Assembly (NCBI GenBank): GCA_947564735.1
Contig: CANOEC010000019.1
Location: 1 to 64,000 of the forward strand
DNA: 64,000 nucleotides
Direction: 5' to 3'
From: an uncultured Lachnospiraceae bacterium
GTDB taxonomy: Bacteria; Bacillota; Clostridia; Lachnospirales; Lachnospiraceae
The notes beneath the pieces were generated by a model, which saw only the letters and a program-made list of their open reading frames with translations, searched no databases and was not told the DNA's origin. Shown here piece after piece: positions 1-7,293 of this stretch. The position numbers and the translations under genes were made by a program. Each line of letters starts with the position of its first letter. The stretch's first letter is position 1.

Positions 1-67
1 GATAATTCCTTACTGGCTGTAAGGGGTATTAACCATAAATATATTGTAGTAGAAAAGGAGAAATCGA

Positions 68-1336
68 ATGGAAAAAGAAGAAACAAAAGAAGTATTAACT
101 TCTGCTATTTTAGAAGAAGAACTTGCAAAAGGGCATAGCTACGGTTCTGGCTACCGTTCGCGCTCTTGGTTTATTGTGATTGGCGAAAAAGCTATGACCG
201 ATTTAAACTTAAATTATGAAAATATAGCAGATTTCATACAAGAAGAGTTTAAGGTGTTGTATGCTTGCTGGGATGAAGAACTAAGCGACAATAACAAAAA
301 ACACTTACACCTCTACATGGAATTGGATAATAAAGTCAGATTCAGCACAATCCAAAAGAAACTGCAAGGGGCACATATAGATAGGCGGTATGGCTCTCCT
401 GCGGAAGCAAGGCAATACATAGAAAAACCAGTAGGTATGTTATTCAAAGGCAAGGAAAAGTCACATACAGTAGTAAAACCCATGCAGGAATTAGGAAGTT
501 TTGAACCGTTCAAGCATCTAAAAGGATATAGAAAAGAAACCGCTCTAAAAATGTCCTCGCAAGATAAATTAGATTATGTATTAGAGAAATTTAATTCTTG
601 GGAAGATGTAGTACCGTGGGATATTCATTTTGCTACAACAAATAAAGCAGGTCTGTTGTCCGCCTTTGAGCAAAAACGCTATCTCGAATTTATAAACAGT
701 GACATAGTGACTAAATATACCAATGCAGAGGGAAAAACAAGTATCTCCGTTAATCGAAAGGTATATTATTTGTATGGTCCTGCAGGGTGCGGAAAAACGG
801 AAGGCATTAAAAGGAAATTTGGAGATGATGAAGTATCTCAAATCACAAACTTAAAATGGGATATGAAATTTGATGATTATAGAAATAACAAGGTCCTCTT
901 ACTTGACGAGTTTTACAGTCAAATTTCAATCAATCAAATGTTAAATCTGCTGGATAACAAAATCACAAAGTTTCCTTGCCGATACGAAAATAAGTACAAT
1001 TTGTCGGAAACAGTTATATTGACAAGTAATAACAAATTTGAACAGCAATACATAGACGAGCAAACCGACAATCCAGAAACATATATTGCATTCTGTAGGC
1101 GGTTTTCGGGTGGAATATGGGAAATGTACCAGTGTGCGGCTAATGATGCCGAAGCACTTGGACCTGTATATCAGCATACAGGCAAGAGATATATTGCACT
1201 AAAACAAGGTCCTGCCAATGCAGAACCACCCGTTAATCTTGATGATTCAGTAGAATGTATTTCTTATGTACAGCTTTGGAACATTATAGGTTTTGATATA
1301 TTCAGAAGAAAATTTGCTGTTACAGTTCCATTTTAG
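68..1336 (+). CDS. CRESS-type Rep: HUH endonuclease plus superfamily 3 helicase
   Basis: A 422-residue replication initiator that would nick and unwind DNA for rolling-circle replication of a small mobile replicon. The N-terminal part has the three HUH motifs: motif I around WFIVIG (34-39), the metal-binding HLH (79-81) and motif III YIEK with candidate nucleophile Tyr117 and Lys120. The C-terminal part is a superfamily 3 helicase-like P-loop domain: Walker A GPAGCGKT (237-244), Walker B VLLLDEF (276-282) and motif C ILTSN (317-321). This order is that of Reps from CRESS-DNA viruses and related bacterial plasmids, not of common Firmicute rolling-circle Reps, which lack the helicase. AAGGAG sits 7 nt before the ATG. 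The gene is AT-rich compared with the host genes from 3397 on and lies just upstream of an integrase. It looks intact. The domain reading is strong; whether it still replicates is unknown. Confidence 0.85.
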   Translation: MEKEETKEVLTSAILEEELAKGHSYGSGYRSRSWFIVIGEKAMTDLNLNYENIADFIQEEFKVLYACWDEELSDNNKKHLHLYMELDNKVRFSTIQKKLQGAHIDRRYGSPAEARQYIEKPVGMLFKGKEKSHTVVKPMQELGSFEPFKHLKGYRKETALKMSSQDKLDYVLEKFNSWEDVVPWDIHFATTNKAGLLSAFEQKRYLEFINSDIVTKYTNAEGKTSISVNRKVYYLYGPAGCGKTEGIKRKFGDDEVSQITNLKWDMKFDDYRNNKVLLLDEFYSQISINQMLNLLDNKITKFPCRYENKYNLSETVILTSNNKFEQQYIDEQTDNPETYIAFCRRFSGGIWEMYQCAANDAEALGPVYQHTGKRYIALKQGPANAEPPVNLDDSVECISYVQLWNIIGFDIFRRKFAVTVPF

Positions 1337-1368
1337 TGTTAGTTGTCTGATAGTACACTTTTTATTGA

Positions 1369-1399
1369 GGTAGTGCAGTTTTTCTATTGCACTATCTTT
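1369..1399 (+). terminator. Candidate terminator after rep
   Basis: A 9-bp stem (GGTAGTGCA pairing with TGCACTATC, one G-U) with a T-rich loop, followed by TTTCT. It lies between rep and the integrase gene. The U-tract is short. Confidence 0.5.
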
Positions 1400-1412
1400 C
1401 TATCATGGTAAA

Positions 1413-2774
1413 ATGCAAATTATCGAATGGAGAAGTCTATTCAATTTTTCATGCACAACATGTGCGGAGAGGAGTTTGCTATGTGGTTTGAGTTTAAGTA
1501 TTCAAGAAAAACAGGCCGTTGATGAGGCTTTAAAACACGGTATAATAGATTTGGCTGATGTGTTGGAAAAAGTCGAAATTATGAAAAATAAAGAGATTTT
1601 AGAACAGCACGAACAATTCTGCAAGATATGGCAAGCTACGGACGGTCGTTTCAAAACAAAAGTGCCTGATGAAAGCAAATCCAGTGGTAAGAGGATAGTT
1701 GCTAAAACCTGCAAAGAGGACCTTGAAAAATACATAATCAAATATTACAAAGGCAGACAGGAGCAAAAAGAAAAGCCCCGAACAATGCAAGCCTTATATC
1801 CAGAGTGGCTTAAATTCAAGGCGGTTGATACATCAAAGGCTAATGCAAATAAGCTGCAATGGGTATGGAATACTTATTATGTCGGTTCAGAAATTGCCAA
1901 TATGGATATAGCAAGTATTGATGTAATTATTATTAAAGAATGGTTTCTCAAAGTGATTGAGAAATACAAACTTTCCAGTAAAAAGTATAAGGAAATGAAA
2001 TCTGTTGCAAATATGCTCTTGGATTATGCTGTAGAAAAACGATTGGTTTCTATTAATGTATCAAGATGTGTTCATGGAATCAACAGCAAAAAGTTTACAG
2101 AACCGCCAAAAAAAGAAATAACAGAGCAAGTGTATATTGATGATGAAGCGAAAATGCTTATTGAAGAAGCAGAACGACATTATAAAAAGACACATAATAT
2201 TGCTTGTTTAGCACTTTGCCTTAACTTCTCACTTGCTTTAAGAGTTGGAGAACTCGTTGCTTTAAAGACAACAGACTTTACGGATTCCACTGTAAAAATA
2301 GACAGGCAGGAAGTAAAAACCTACTATGTTGATGAAAATAATCTTTTCCATAGAAATGGGTATGAAATATCTCCCCATACAAAAACAAAAATGGGAAAAC
2401 GAGAATTATATTTGTCGGCAGATGCAAAGAAATATCTTGCTATGATTTTAGAGCATAATAAAAATAGTGGTTTTAAAAGTGAATACTTGCTGTTAGATGA
2501 AAATGGGGAACGGATTCACGAACATTCTGTCAGTAATGTATTGAGAGAGTTGAACAAAAAAATAGAAACCTCTCAAAAATCCAATCATAAAATCAGAATA
2601 ACCTGCATTTCTTTTATAATTTCCTCTGGTCAATTAACGAATGAGGAAATAAGAATTTTTGCAGGACATGAAGATTTTGCCACAACAGAAAAATATTATG
2701 AGTTTCCGACAAACTCTATGGATAAGAGGGCGGATGCCTATGAAAAAGCACTCTCCTATACTAAAAAAGTGTAA
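1413..2774 (+). CDS. Tyrosine recombinase / site-specific integrase
   Basis: An integrase of about 430-450 residues that would catalyse integration and excision of the element ending here. The C-terminal catalytic domain has the full set of residues: Arg in ALRVGEL, Lys in TKTKMGKRE, HKIR as the HxxR box, His in AGHEDFATT, and the nucleophile Tyr in TTEKYYEF. The middle part has the SAM-like core-binding fold usual before it. The start is uncertain. The first ATG in frame (1413) gives a Cys-rich leader of about 25 residues that looks unlike the family, and the GGAGAGGAG at 1466-1474 suits a TTG start near 1488. The gene stops about 80 nt before the 3' end of tRNA-Leu, the usual position for an integrase at one end of a tRNA-targeted element; the rest of the element would lie left of the window. 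AT-rich like rep. Confidence 0.88.
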   Translation: MQIIEWRSLFNFSCTTCAERSLLCGLSLSIQEKQAVDEALKHGIIDLADVLEKVEIMKNKEILEQHEQFCKIWQATDGRFKTKVPDESKSSGKRIVAKTCKEDLEKYIIKYYKGRQEQKEKPRTMQALYPEWLKFKAVDTSKANANKLQWVWNTYYVGSEIANMDIASIDVIIIKEWFLKVIEKYKLSSKKYKEMKSVANMLLDYAVEKRLVSINVSRCVHGINSKKFTEPPKKEITEQVYIDDEAKMLIEEAERHYKKTHNIACLALCLNFSLALRVGELVALKTTDFTDSTVKIDRQEVKTYYVDENNLFHRNGYEISPHTKTKMGKRELYLSADAKKYLAMILEHNKNSGFKSEYLLLDENGERIHEHSVSNVLRELNKKIETSQKSNHKIRITCISFIISSGQLTNEEIRIFAGHEDFATTEKYYEFPTNSMDKRADAYEKALSYTKKV

Positions 2775-2792
2775 CCAACTGTAACCAGTTAC
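2770..2792. repeat. Short repeats next to the integrase stop (possible integrase site)
   Basis: TGTAACCA occurs twice 10 nt apart (2770-2777, 2780-2787), and the second copy is part of an inverted repeat GTAAC-CA-GTTAC (2781-2792). This lies between the integrase stop codon and the tRNA-Leu terminator, where recombinase arm or core sites are often found. The assignment as a site is a guess. Confidence 0.3.
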
Positions 2793-2801
2793 CTCAAAAA
2801 C

Positions 2802-2838
2802 AAAAAATGGGGAAACCTTAGTAAAATCAAGGTTTCCC
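2802..2838 (-). terminator. Terminator of tRNA-Leu(AAG)
   Basis: A perfect 10-bp stem (GGGAAACCTT with AAGGTTTCCC). Read on the minus strand it is followed by CATTTTTTG, a good U-tract. It lies directly 3' of the minus-strand tRNA and may also stop leftward-facing integrase transcripts less efficiently. Confidence 0.7.
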
Positions 2839-2852
2839 GCACTTTAACCCAA

Positions 2853-2936
2853 TGCGGAAGATGGGACTTGAACCCACACGTCGTTTCCAACACTAGATCC
2901 TTAGTCTAGCCTGTCTGCCAATTCCAGCACTTCCGC
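2853..2936 (-). tRNA. tRNA-Leu (anticodon AAG)
   Basis: An 84-nt class II tRNA with acceptor arms GCGGAAG/CTTCCGC, a long variable arm and T-loop GGTTCAAGTCC. The anticodon loop CTAAGGA gives AAG, reading CUU. CCA is not encoded. Its 3' end faces the integrase, so this tRNA is the likely integration target of the rep-int element. An A-initial anticodon is unusual and is expected to be edited to inosine or to be little used, but the loop reads clearly. Confidence 0.9.
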
Positions 2937-2958
2937 ATACGTTAACAACGCAAGTAAT

Positions 2959-2987
2959 ATATTACTATTACATGTAAAAAAAGTCAA
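2959..2987 (-). promoter_or_regulatory. Promoter of tRNA-Leu(AAG)
   Basis: On the minus strand, TTGACT (2987-2982) and TAATAT (2964-2959) are separated by exactly 17 nt, ending about 22 nt before the tRNA 5' end. Confidence 0.7.
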
Positions 2988-3068
2988 TAGATTTTTGCGT
3001 ATTTTTTTCTTGGATTTTTATTTTATGGAAATATTTAGAAAGAGATTCAGAAAGATTCACAAATGGGC

Positions 3069-3097
3069 TTGACATTGTAGCAAAAAGACGATAGAAT
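3069..3097 (+). promoter_or_regulatory. Promoter of tRNA-Leu(CAG)
   Basis: Perfect -35 TTGACA (3069-3074) and -10 TAGAAT (3092-3097) with a 17-nt spacer, 11 nt before the tRNA: a strong sigma-A type promoter. Confidence 0.85.
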
Positions 3098-3108
3098 AAC
3101 ATTTGTTC

Positions 3109-3192
3109 GCAGGAATGGCGGAATTGGCAGACGCGCACGGTTCAGGTCCGTGTGGTAGCAATACCATGAGAGTTCAAGTCTCTTTTCCTGCA
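3109..3192 (+). tRNA. tRNA-Leu (anticodon CAG)
   Basis: An 84-nt class II tRNA. Acceptor arms GCAGGAA/TTCCTGC, anticodon stem CACGG/CCGTG with loop TTCAGGT giving CAG (codon CUG), a long variable arm and T-loop AGTTCAAGTCT. CCA is not encoded. It is divergent from the tRNA-Leu(AAG) gene at 2853. Confidence 0.92.
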
Positions 3193-3202
3193 CTGATAAG
3201 AA

Positions 3203-3231
3203 GGGCATCACGGTCATGTGGTGCCCTTTTT
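3203..3231 (+). terminator. Terminator of tRNA-Leu(CAG)
   Basis: A 9-bp stem GGGCATCAC/GTGGTGCCC (one G-U) with a 6-nt loop, followed by five T. Confidence 0.85.
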
Positions 3232-3287
3232 GCAATTTGCGCGGTAGAGGCGCAATCTGACGGGCTATATCAAAAAAGATTTACCAC

Positions 3288-3350
3288 ACCAAGAAAAGGC
3301 AAATTATCACATCTTGGTCTATGTTCAATGATAGCAGACTTCTCTATAAT
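3288..3350 (+). promoter_or_regulatory. Candidate regulated promoter of the chitobiose locus
   Basis: A perfect -10 TATAAT (3345-3350) sits 17 nt after a poor -35 (TGTTCA, 3322-3327), 46 nt before the phosphorylase ATG. A 7-bp inverted repeat ACCAAGA/TCTTGGT (3288-3294, 3312-3318) lies just upstream. A good -10 with a weak -35 suggests a promoter that needs an activator; the repeat could be an operator. Apart from this, 3232-3396 shows nothing else. Confidence 0.45.
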
Positions 3351-3396
3351 GAAACTAAAGTAAGAAAATATGTAGGCGGGTTTATGGAGGGGTATT

Positions 3397-5805
3397 ATGC
3401 AATACGGACATTTTGACAATGAGAAAAGGGAATATGTGATTGACAGAGTTGACCTTCCGTGTTCGTGGACAAACTATCTGGGCGTGGAGGACATGGCGGC
3501 GGTAGTGAATCACACAGCAGGCGGATATCTGTTTTATAAGACGCCGGAATATCATCGAATCAGCCGATTCCGGGCAAATGCGGTGCCGATGGACAGACCG
3601 GGGTTTTATGTATATCTGAGGGACAACGAAAATGCGGATTACTGGTCTGTATCATGGCAGCCGGTGGGCAAACCGCTCGACCGGGCGAAGTATAGTTGCC
3701 GCCACGGCATGTCCTATACGGTCTATGAGTGTGAATATGCAGATATCAGGGCGTCGCAGACCATGGTGATTCCAAGAGGAGAGGCGGTGCAGCTCTGGGA
3801 TGTGAGGATTAAGAATACCGGGAATACGGCAAGGAGTTTGAGCGTATTTTCCTATCTGGAATTTTCTTTCCATCATATCATGATTGACAACCAGAATTAT
3901 CAGATGAGTTTATACTGCGCAGGCGCTTCCTATGACGAGGGTATTATTGAGGAGGATTTGTTCTACGAGGAAGAAGGCTATCAGTATTTTACAGGGAATT
4001 TTGAACCGGACGGCTTTGACTGTATGCGTGATAAATTCATCGGCACATACAATACGGAGACCAATCCGCAGGCAGTGGCGGCGGGGCGTTGTTCTTTCTC
4101 TTTTGAAAAAGGAGGAAATCACTGCGGCAGCCTGCAGAAAGATTTGACACTGCAGCCGGATGAAGAGGTTCGTCTCGTTTTTCTGCTGGGCGAGGGCAGG
4201 AGAGAGGAAGGCAGACGCGTGCGCGCCAAATATATGGATGACGCGGCGGTAGATGCAGTTTATGAGGATTTACGGCAGTATTGGGAGGATAAATGCAGGA
4301 AGCTGCAGATCCAGACGCCGAATGAGGGGATGAACACGCTTATCAATACGTGGACATTATATCAGTCTGAAATCAACGTCATGTTTTCTAGGTTTGCTTC
4401 TTTTATCGAGGTTGGCGGAAGGGTAGGACTCGGTTACAGGGATACGGCGCAGGATGCCATGACGGTTCCGCATTCCAATCCGGAGAAATGTAAGGAACGT
4501 ATCGAGCAGCTGATGCGGGGATTGACCAGCGAAGGATACGGGCTGCATCTTTTCCAGCCGGAGTGGTTTATGAAGGATACGGGTGAAAAACCTTTCAAGT
4601 CTCCTACCGTCATTCCGGAACCGGATAAGAACAGCATCATACACGGGCTGAAGGATGCATGTTCCGACGATGCGCTGTGGCTTGTGGCGTCAGTGACGGA
4701 GTATATCAAAGAGACAGGTGATATTGCGTTTGCATCCGAACAGCTTCCTTATGCAGATACTTTCTTAGAGGGCAGCAAGGAGACGGAAACGGTCTATGAG
4801 CACTTGAAAAGAATACTGGATTTTTCTACAGCACAGGTAGGGCAGACAGGCATCTGCAAGGGGCTTAGGGCTGACTGGAACGACTGCCTGAACTTAGGCG
4901 GAGGCGAGAGCGCTATGGTCAGCTTCCTGCATTACTGGGCGTTGCAGCAGTTTATCGGTCTGGCAAAGCGTTTGGGCAACGGGGAAGATGTGGAGAAGTA
5001 CATGTCGGTTGCCAAAAAAGTAAAGGATGTGTGCAATACACAGCTCTGGGATGGCAGATGGTTTATCAGGGGCATCACTGCAAACGGTAAGAAAATCGGG
5101 ACACAGGCAGATGCGGAAGGAAAAGTCCACTTGGAGTCCAATGCATGGGCGGTTCTTTCCGGTGCGGCTGACGATGAGAAGGCGGACATGGCGCTTACGG
5201 CGATGGATGAATATTTGTATACGCCTTACGGACTCCTTCTGAACACACCGTCGTACACTGTGCCGGATGACGATATCGGATTTGTCACGAGAGTCTATCC
5301 GGGGCTAAAAGAGAACGGCGCCATCTTTTCACATCCGAATCCTTGGGCGTGGGCGGCGGCATGTATGAGAGGACGGGGAGATCTGGCGATGAAGTTCTAT
5401 GATGCGCTCTGTCCCTACTGGCAGAATGATAGAATTGAGATAAGAGAATCGGAGCCGTATTCCTACTGTCAGTTTGTTGCAGGGAAAGATCACAGTGCGT
5501 TCGGCAGGGCGAGACATCCGTTTATGACGGGTTCGGGCGGCTGGTCTTACTTCTCGGCAACCAGATATATGCTGGGTATTATGCCGGATTATGATGCGCT
5601 TATCATCAATCCGTGTATTCCGGCAGACTGGGAGGAGTATCGGGTACAGCGTGTCTGGCGGGGCGCAGAGTATGATATCAGGGTAAGCAATCCGGAGAAG
5701 GTCATGAAAGGGGTCAGAAAGATACGTCTGGATGGTGTAAGCGTCGATAGGATAACACCGCAGGCAGCAGGCAGCAGTCATGTTGTGGAAGTCGTAATGG
5801 GATAG
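3397..5805 (+). CDS. chbP: GH94 N,N'-diacetylchitobiose phosphorylase
   Basis: An 802-residue glycoside phosphorylase, the usual length for the family. It would split chitobiose with phosphate in the cytoplasm, giving GlcNAc-1-phosphate plus GlcNAc and saving one ATP. Family signatures run throughout: SWTNYLG near the N-terminus, VGGRVGLGYRDTAQDA in the middle, and RADWNDCLNLGGG with the catalytic acid Asp in DWND (493-496), then ENGAIFSHPNPWAW. The stretch after DWNDCLNL (GGGESAMVSFLH) follows the chitobiose enzymes rather than cellobiose phosphorylases, which carry an insertion here. Genes for NagA and NagB downstream support a GlcNAc-containing substrate. GGAGGGG lies just before the ATG. 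First gene of the locus; the mutase starts 19 nt after its stop. Cellobiose phosphorylase is the main alternative, less likely. Confidence 0.87.
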   Translation: MQYGHFDNEKREYVIDRVDLPCSWTNYLGVEDMAAVVNHTAGGYLFYKTPEYHRISRFRANAVPMDRPGFYVYLRDNENADYWSVSWQPVGKPLDRAKYSCRHGMSYTVYECEYADIRASQTMVIPRGEAVQLWDVRIKNTGNTARSLSVFSYLEFSFHHIMIDNQNYQMSLYCAGASYDEGIIEEDLFYEEEGYQYFTGNFEPDGFDCMRDKFIGTYNTETNPQAVAAGRCSFSFEKGGNHCGSLQKDLTLQPDEEVRLVFLLGEGRREEGRRVRAKYMDDAAVDAVYEDLRQYWEDKCRKLQIQTPNEGMNTLINTWTLYQSEINVMFSRFASFIEVGGRVGLGYRDTAQDAMTVPHSNPEKCKERIEQLMRGLTSEGYGLHLFQPEWFMKDTGEKPFKSPTVIPEPDKNSIIHGLKDACSDDALWLVASVTEYIKETGDIAFASEQLPYADTFLEGSKETETVYEHLKRILDFSTAQVGQTGICKGLRADWNDCLNLGGGESAMVSFLHYWALQQFIGLAKRLGNGEDVEKYMSVAKKVKDVCNTQLWDGRWFIRGITANGKKIGTQADAEGKVHLESNAWAVLSGAADDEKADMALTAMDEYLYTPYGLLLNTPSYTVPDDDIGFVTRVYPGLKENGAIFSHPNPWAWAAACMRGRGDLAMKFYDALCPYWQNDRIEIRESEPYSYCQFVAGKDHSAFGRARHPFMTGSGGWSYFSATRYMLGIMPDYDALIINPCIPADWEEYRVQRVWRGAEYDIRVSNPEKVMKGVRKIRLDGVSVDRITPQAAGSSHVVEVVMG

Positions 5806-5824
5806 ATAATAGGAGGGAGCGGTT

Positions 5825-7237
5825 ATGATTAAGTTCGGAACAGGCGGATGGCGTGCAGTCATCGGAGATGAATTTACAAAAGAGAATATCCAGATTTTGT
5901 CAAGGGCAATCTGTGATAAGATGAAGGAAGAAAAGGTAGCGGAAGAGGGAATTGTTCTCGGATACGACAGGCGTTTTCTGTCTAAGGAAGCGATGCAGTG
6001 GGCGGCGCAGGTCTTTGCGGCGGAAGGCATCAAGGCATATTTAATCAACAAATCGGCGCCCACACCGCTCGTTATGTTCTATGTCATGAAACACGAGTTC
6101 CACTATGGCATGATGATTACGGCGAGCCATAATCCGGCGATATACAATGGCATCAAGGTCTTTACAGCCGGAGGCAGGGACGCGGACGAAGTACAGACGG
6201 CGGATATCGAGCGTTATATCAATGAGGTGACGGATATTCCGGTAGATGAAATGATGTATGCTGAAGGGCTTGAGAAGGGGTTGATTGAGGAGATTTATCC
6301 GCTCAACGAGTATCTGGACAGTATCATTGATACGGTGGATATGGATAAGGTGAAGAGACGCGGTTTGCGGGTGGCGCTCGATCCGATGTACGGTGTCAGC
6401 GAGACTTCCTTAAAAACGATTCTCATGACGGCAAGGTGCGAGGTGGAAACGATTCATGAGAGGCATGACACGTTGTTTGGCGGTAAGCTGCCGGCGCCTA
6501 CTGCAGAGACGCTGCGCACATTGCAGAATTATGTGATTGACAGGCGTTGCGATTTGGGAATCGCGACTGACGGCGATGCGGACCGGATTGGCGTAATTGA
6601 TGATAAGGGTAATTTTCTGCATCCCAATGATATTCTTGTGCTGTTATATTATTATCTGGTAAAATATAAGGGCTGGCACGGACCGGCAGTCAGAAATATC
6701 TGTACCACGCATCTGCTTGACAGAGTGGCAAAGAGCTTCGATGAGAAGTGTTATGAGGTTCCGGTGGGATTTAAGCATATTTCAGCCAAAATGTTTGCAA
6801 CAGATGCGATTATCGGCGGCGAGTCCTCCGGCGGTATGGCGGTAAGAGGACATATCAAAGGAAAAGACGGGATTTATGCCTCCGCGCTTTTGGTGGAGAT
6901 GATTGCGGTGACAGGCATGAAGCTGTCTGAAATCATGGAGACCATACGCAGGGAGTACGGCGGTATGGCGTTGGAGGAGCGGGATTACCGTTTTAGTCCA
7001 AGGAAGAAGGATGAGATACGGAAACTGCTTCTGGAGGAAAAGCAGCTTCCGGAGATTCCCTATGAGGTTGCAAATATTTCTTATCTGGACGGTTTAAAGA
7101 TTTATCTGAAGGATGGCGGATGGATTTCCGTGCGTTTTTCCGGTACGGAACCTCTTCTTAGAATCTTCTGTGAGATGAAGGAGAAAGGTGCGGCGGCAGA
7201 TTTTTGTGAAGTATTTGAGAACTATCTGGAATTATAA
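5825..7237 (+). CDS. Phosphohexomutase (likely GlcNAc-1-P/GlcNAc-6-P mutase)
   Basis: A 470-residue alpha-D-phosphohexomutase. All four active-site loops are present: phosphoserine loop TASHNP (99-104, Ser101), metal loop DGDADR (249-254), sugar-binding loop GGESSGG (331-337) and phosphate loop RFSGTEP (437-443). The family covers phosphoglucomutase, phosphomannomutase and phosphoacetylglucosamine mutase, and sequence alone does not fix the sugar. Its place directly after the chitobiose phosphorylase suggests conversion of GlcNAc-1-phosphate to GlcNAc-6-phosphate, the missing link to NagA. A glucose-1-phosphate mutase is the alternative. Cotranscribed with the phosphorylase (19-nt gap, AGGAGGGAG before the ATG). 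Confidence 0.85.
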   Translation: MIKFGTGGWRAVIGDEFTKENIQILSRAICDKMKEEKVAEEGIVLGYDRRFLSKEAMQWAAQVFAAEGIKAYLINKSAPTPLVMFYVMKHEFHYGMMITASHNPAIYNGIKVFTAGGRDADEVQTADIERYINEVTDIPVDEMMYAEGLEKGLIEEIYPLNEYLDSIIDTVDMDKVKRRGLRVALDPMYGVSETSLKTILMTARCEVETIHERHDTLFGGKLPAPTAETLRTLQNYVIDRRCDLGIATDGDADRIGVIDDKGNFLHPNDILVLLYYYLVKYKGWHGPAVRNICTTHLLDRVAKSFDEKCYEVPVGFKHISAKMFATDAIIGGESSGGMAVRGHIKGKDGIYASALLVEMIAVTGMKLSEIMETIRREYGGMALEERDYRFSPRKKDEIRKLLLEEKQLPEIPYEVANISYLDGLKIYLKDGGWISVRFSGTEPLLRIFCEMKEKGAAADFCEVFENYLEL

Positions 7238-7245
7238 TTTTATGG

Positions 7246-7275
7246 AAGCTCCGCCGGTTTGTTCCGGTGGAGTTT
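7246..7275 (+). terminator. Hairpin between mutase and sensor kinase
   Basis: CTCCGCCGG pairs with CCGGTGGAG (7249-7257, 7264-7272), extendable to 12 bp with flanking AAG/TTT. Only three T follow, so it is a weak terminator or attenuator that would lower kinase expression relative to the enzymes. Confidence 0.4.
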
Positions 7276-7293
7276 ATAAAGGAATCTTACAGT

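Noticed and set aside
5329-6063. Long minus-strand reading frame (244 codons)
   Set aside because: It lies antisense to the phosphorylase and mutase genes, which have clear family motifs, and its translation shows no domain pattern.
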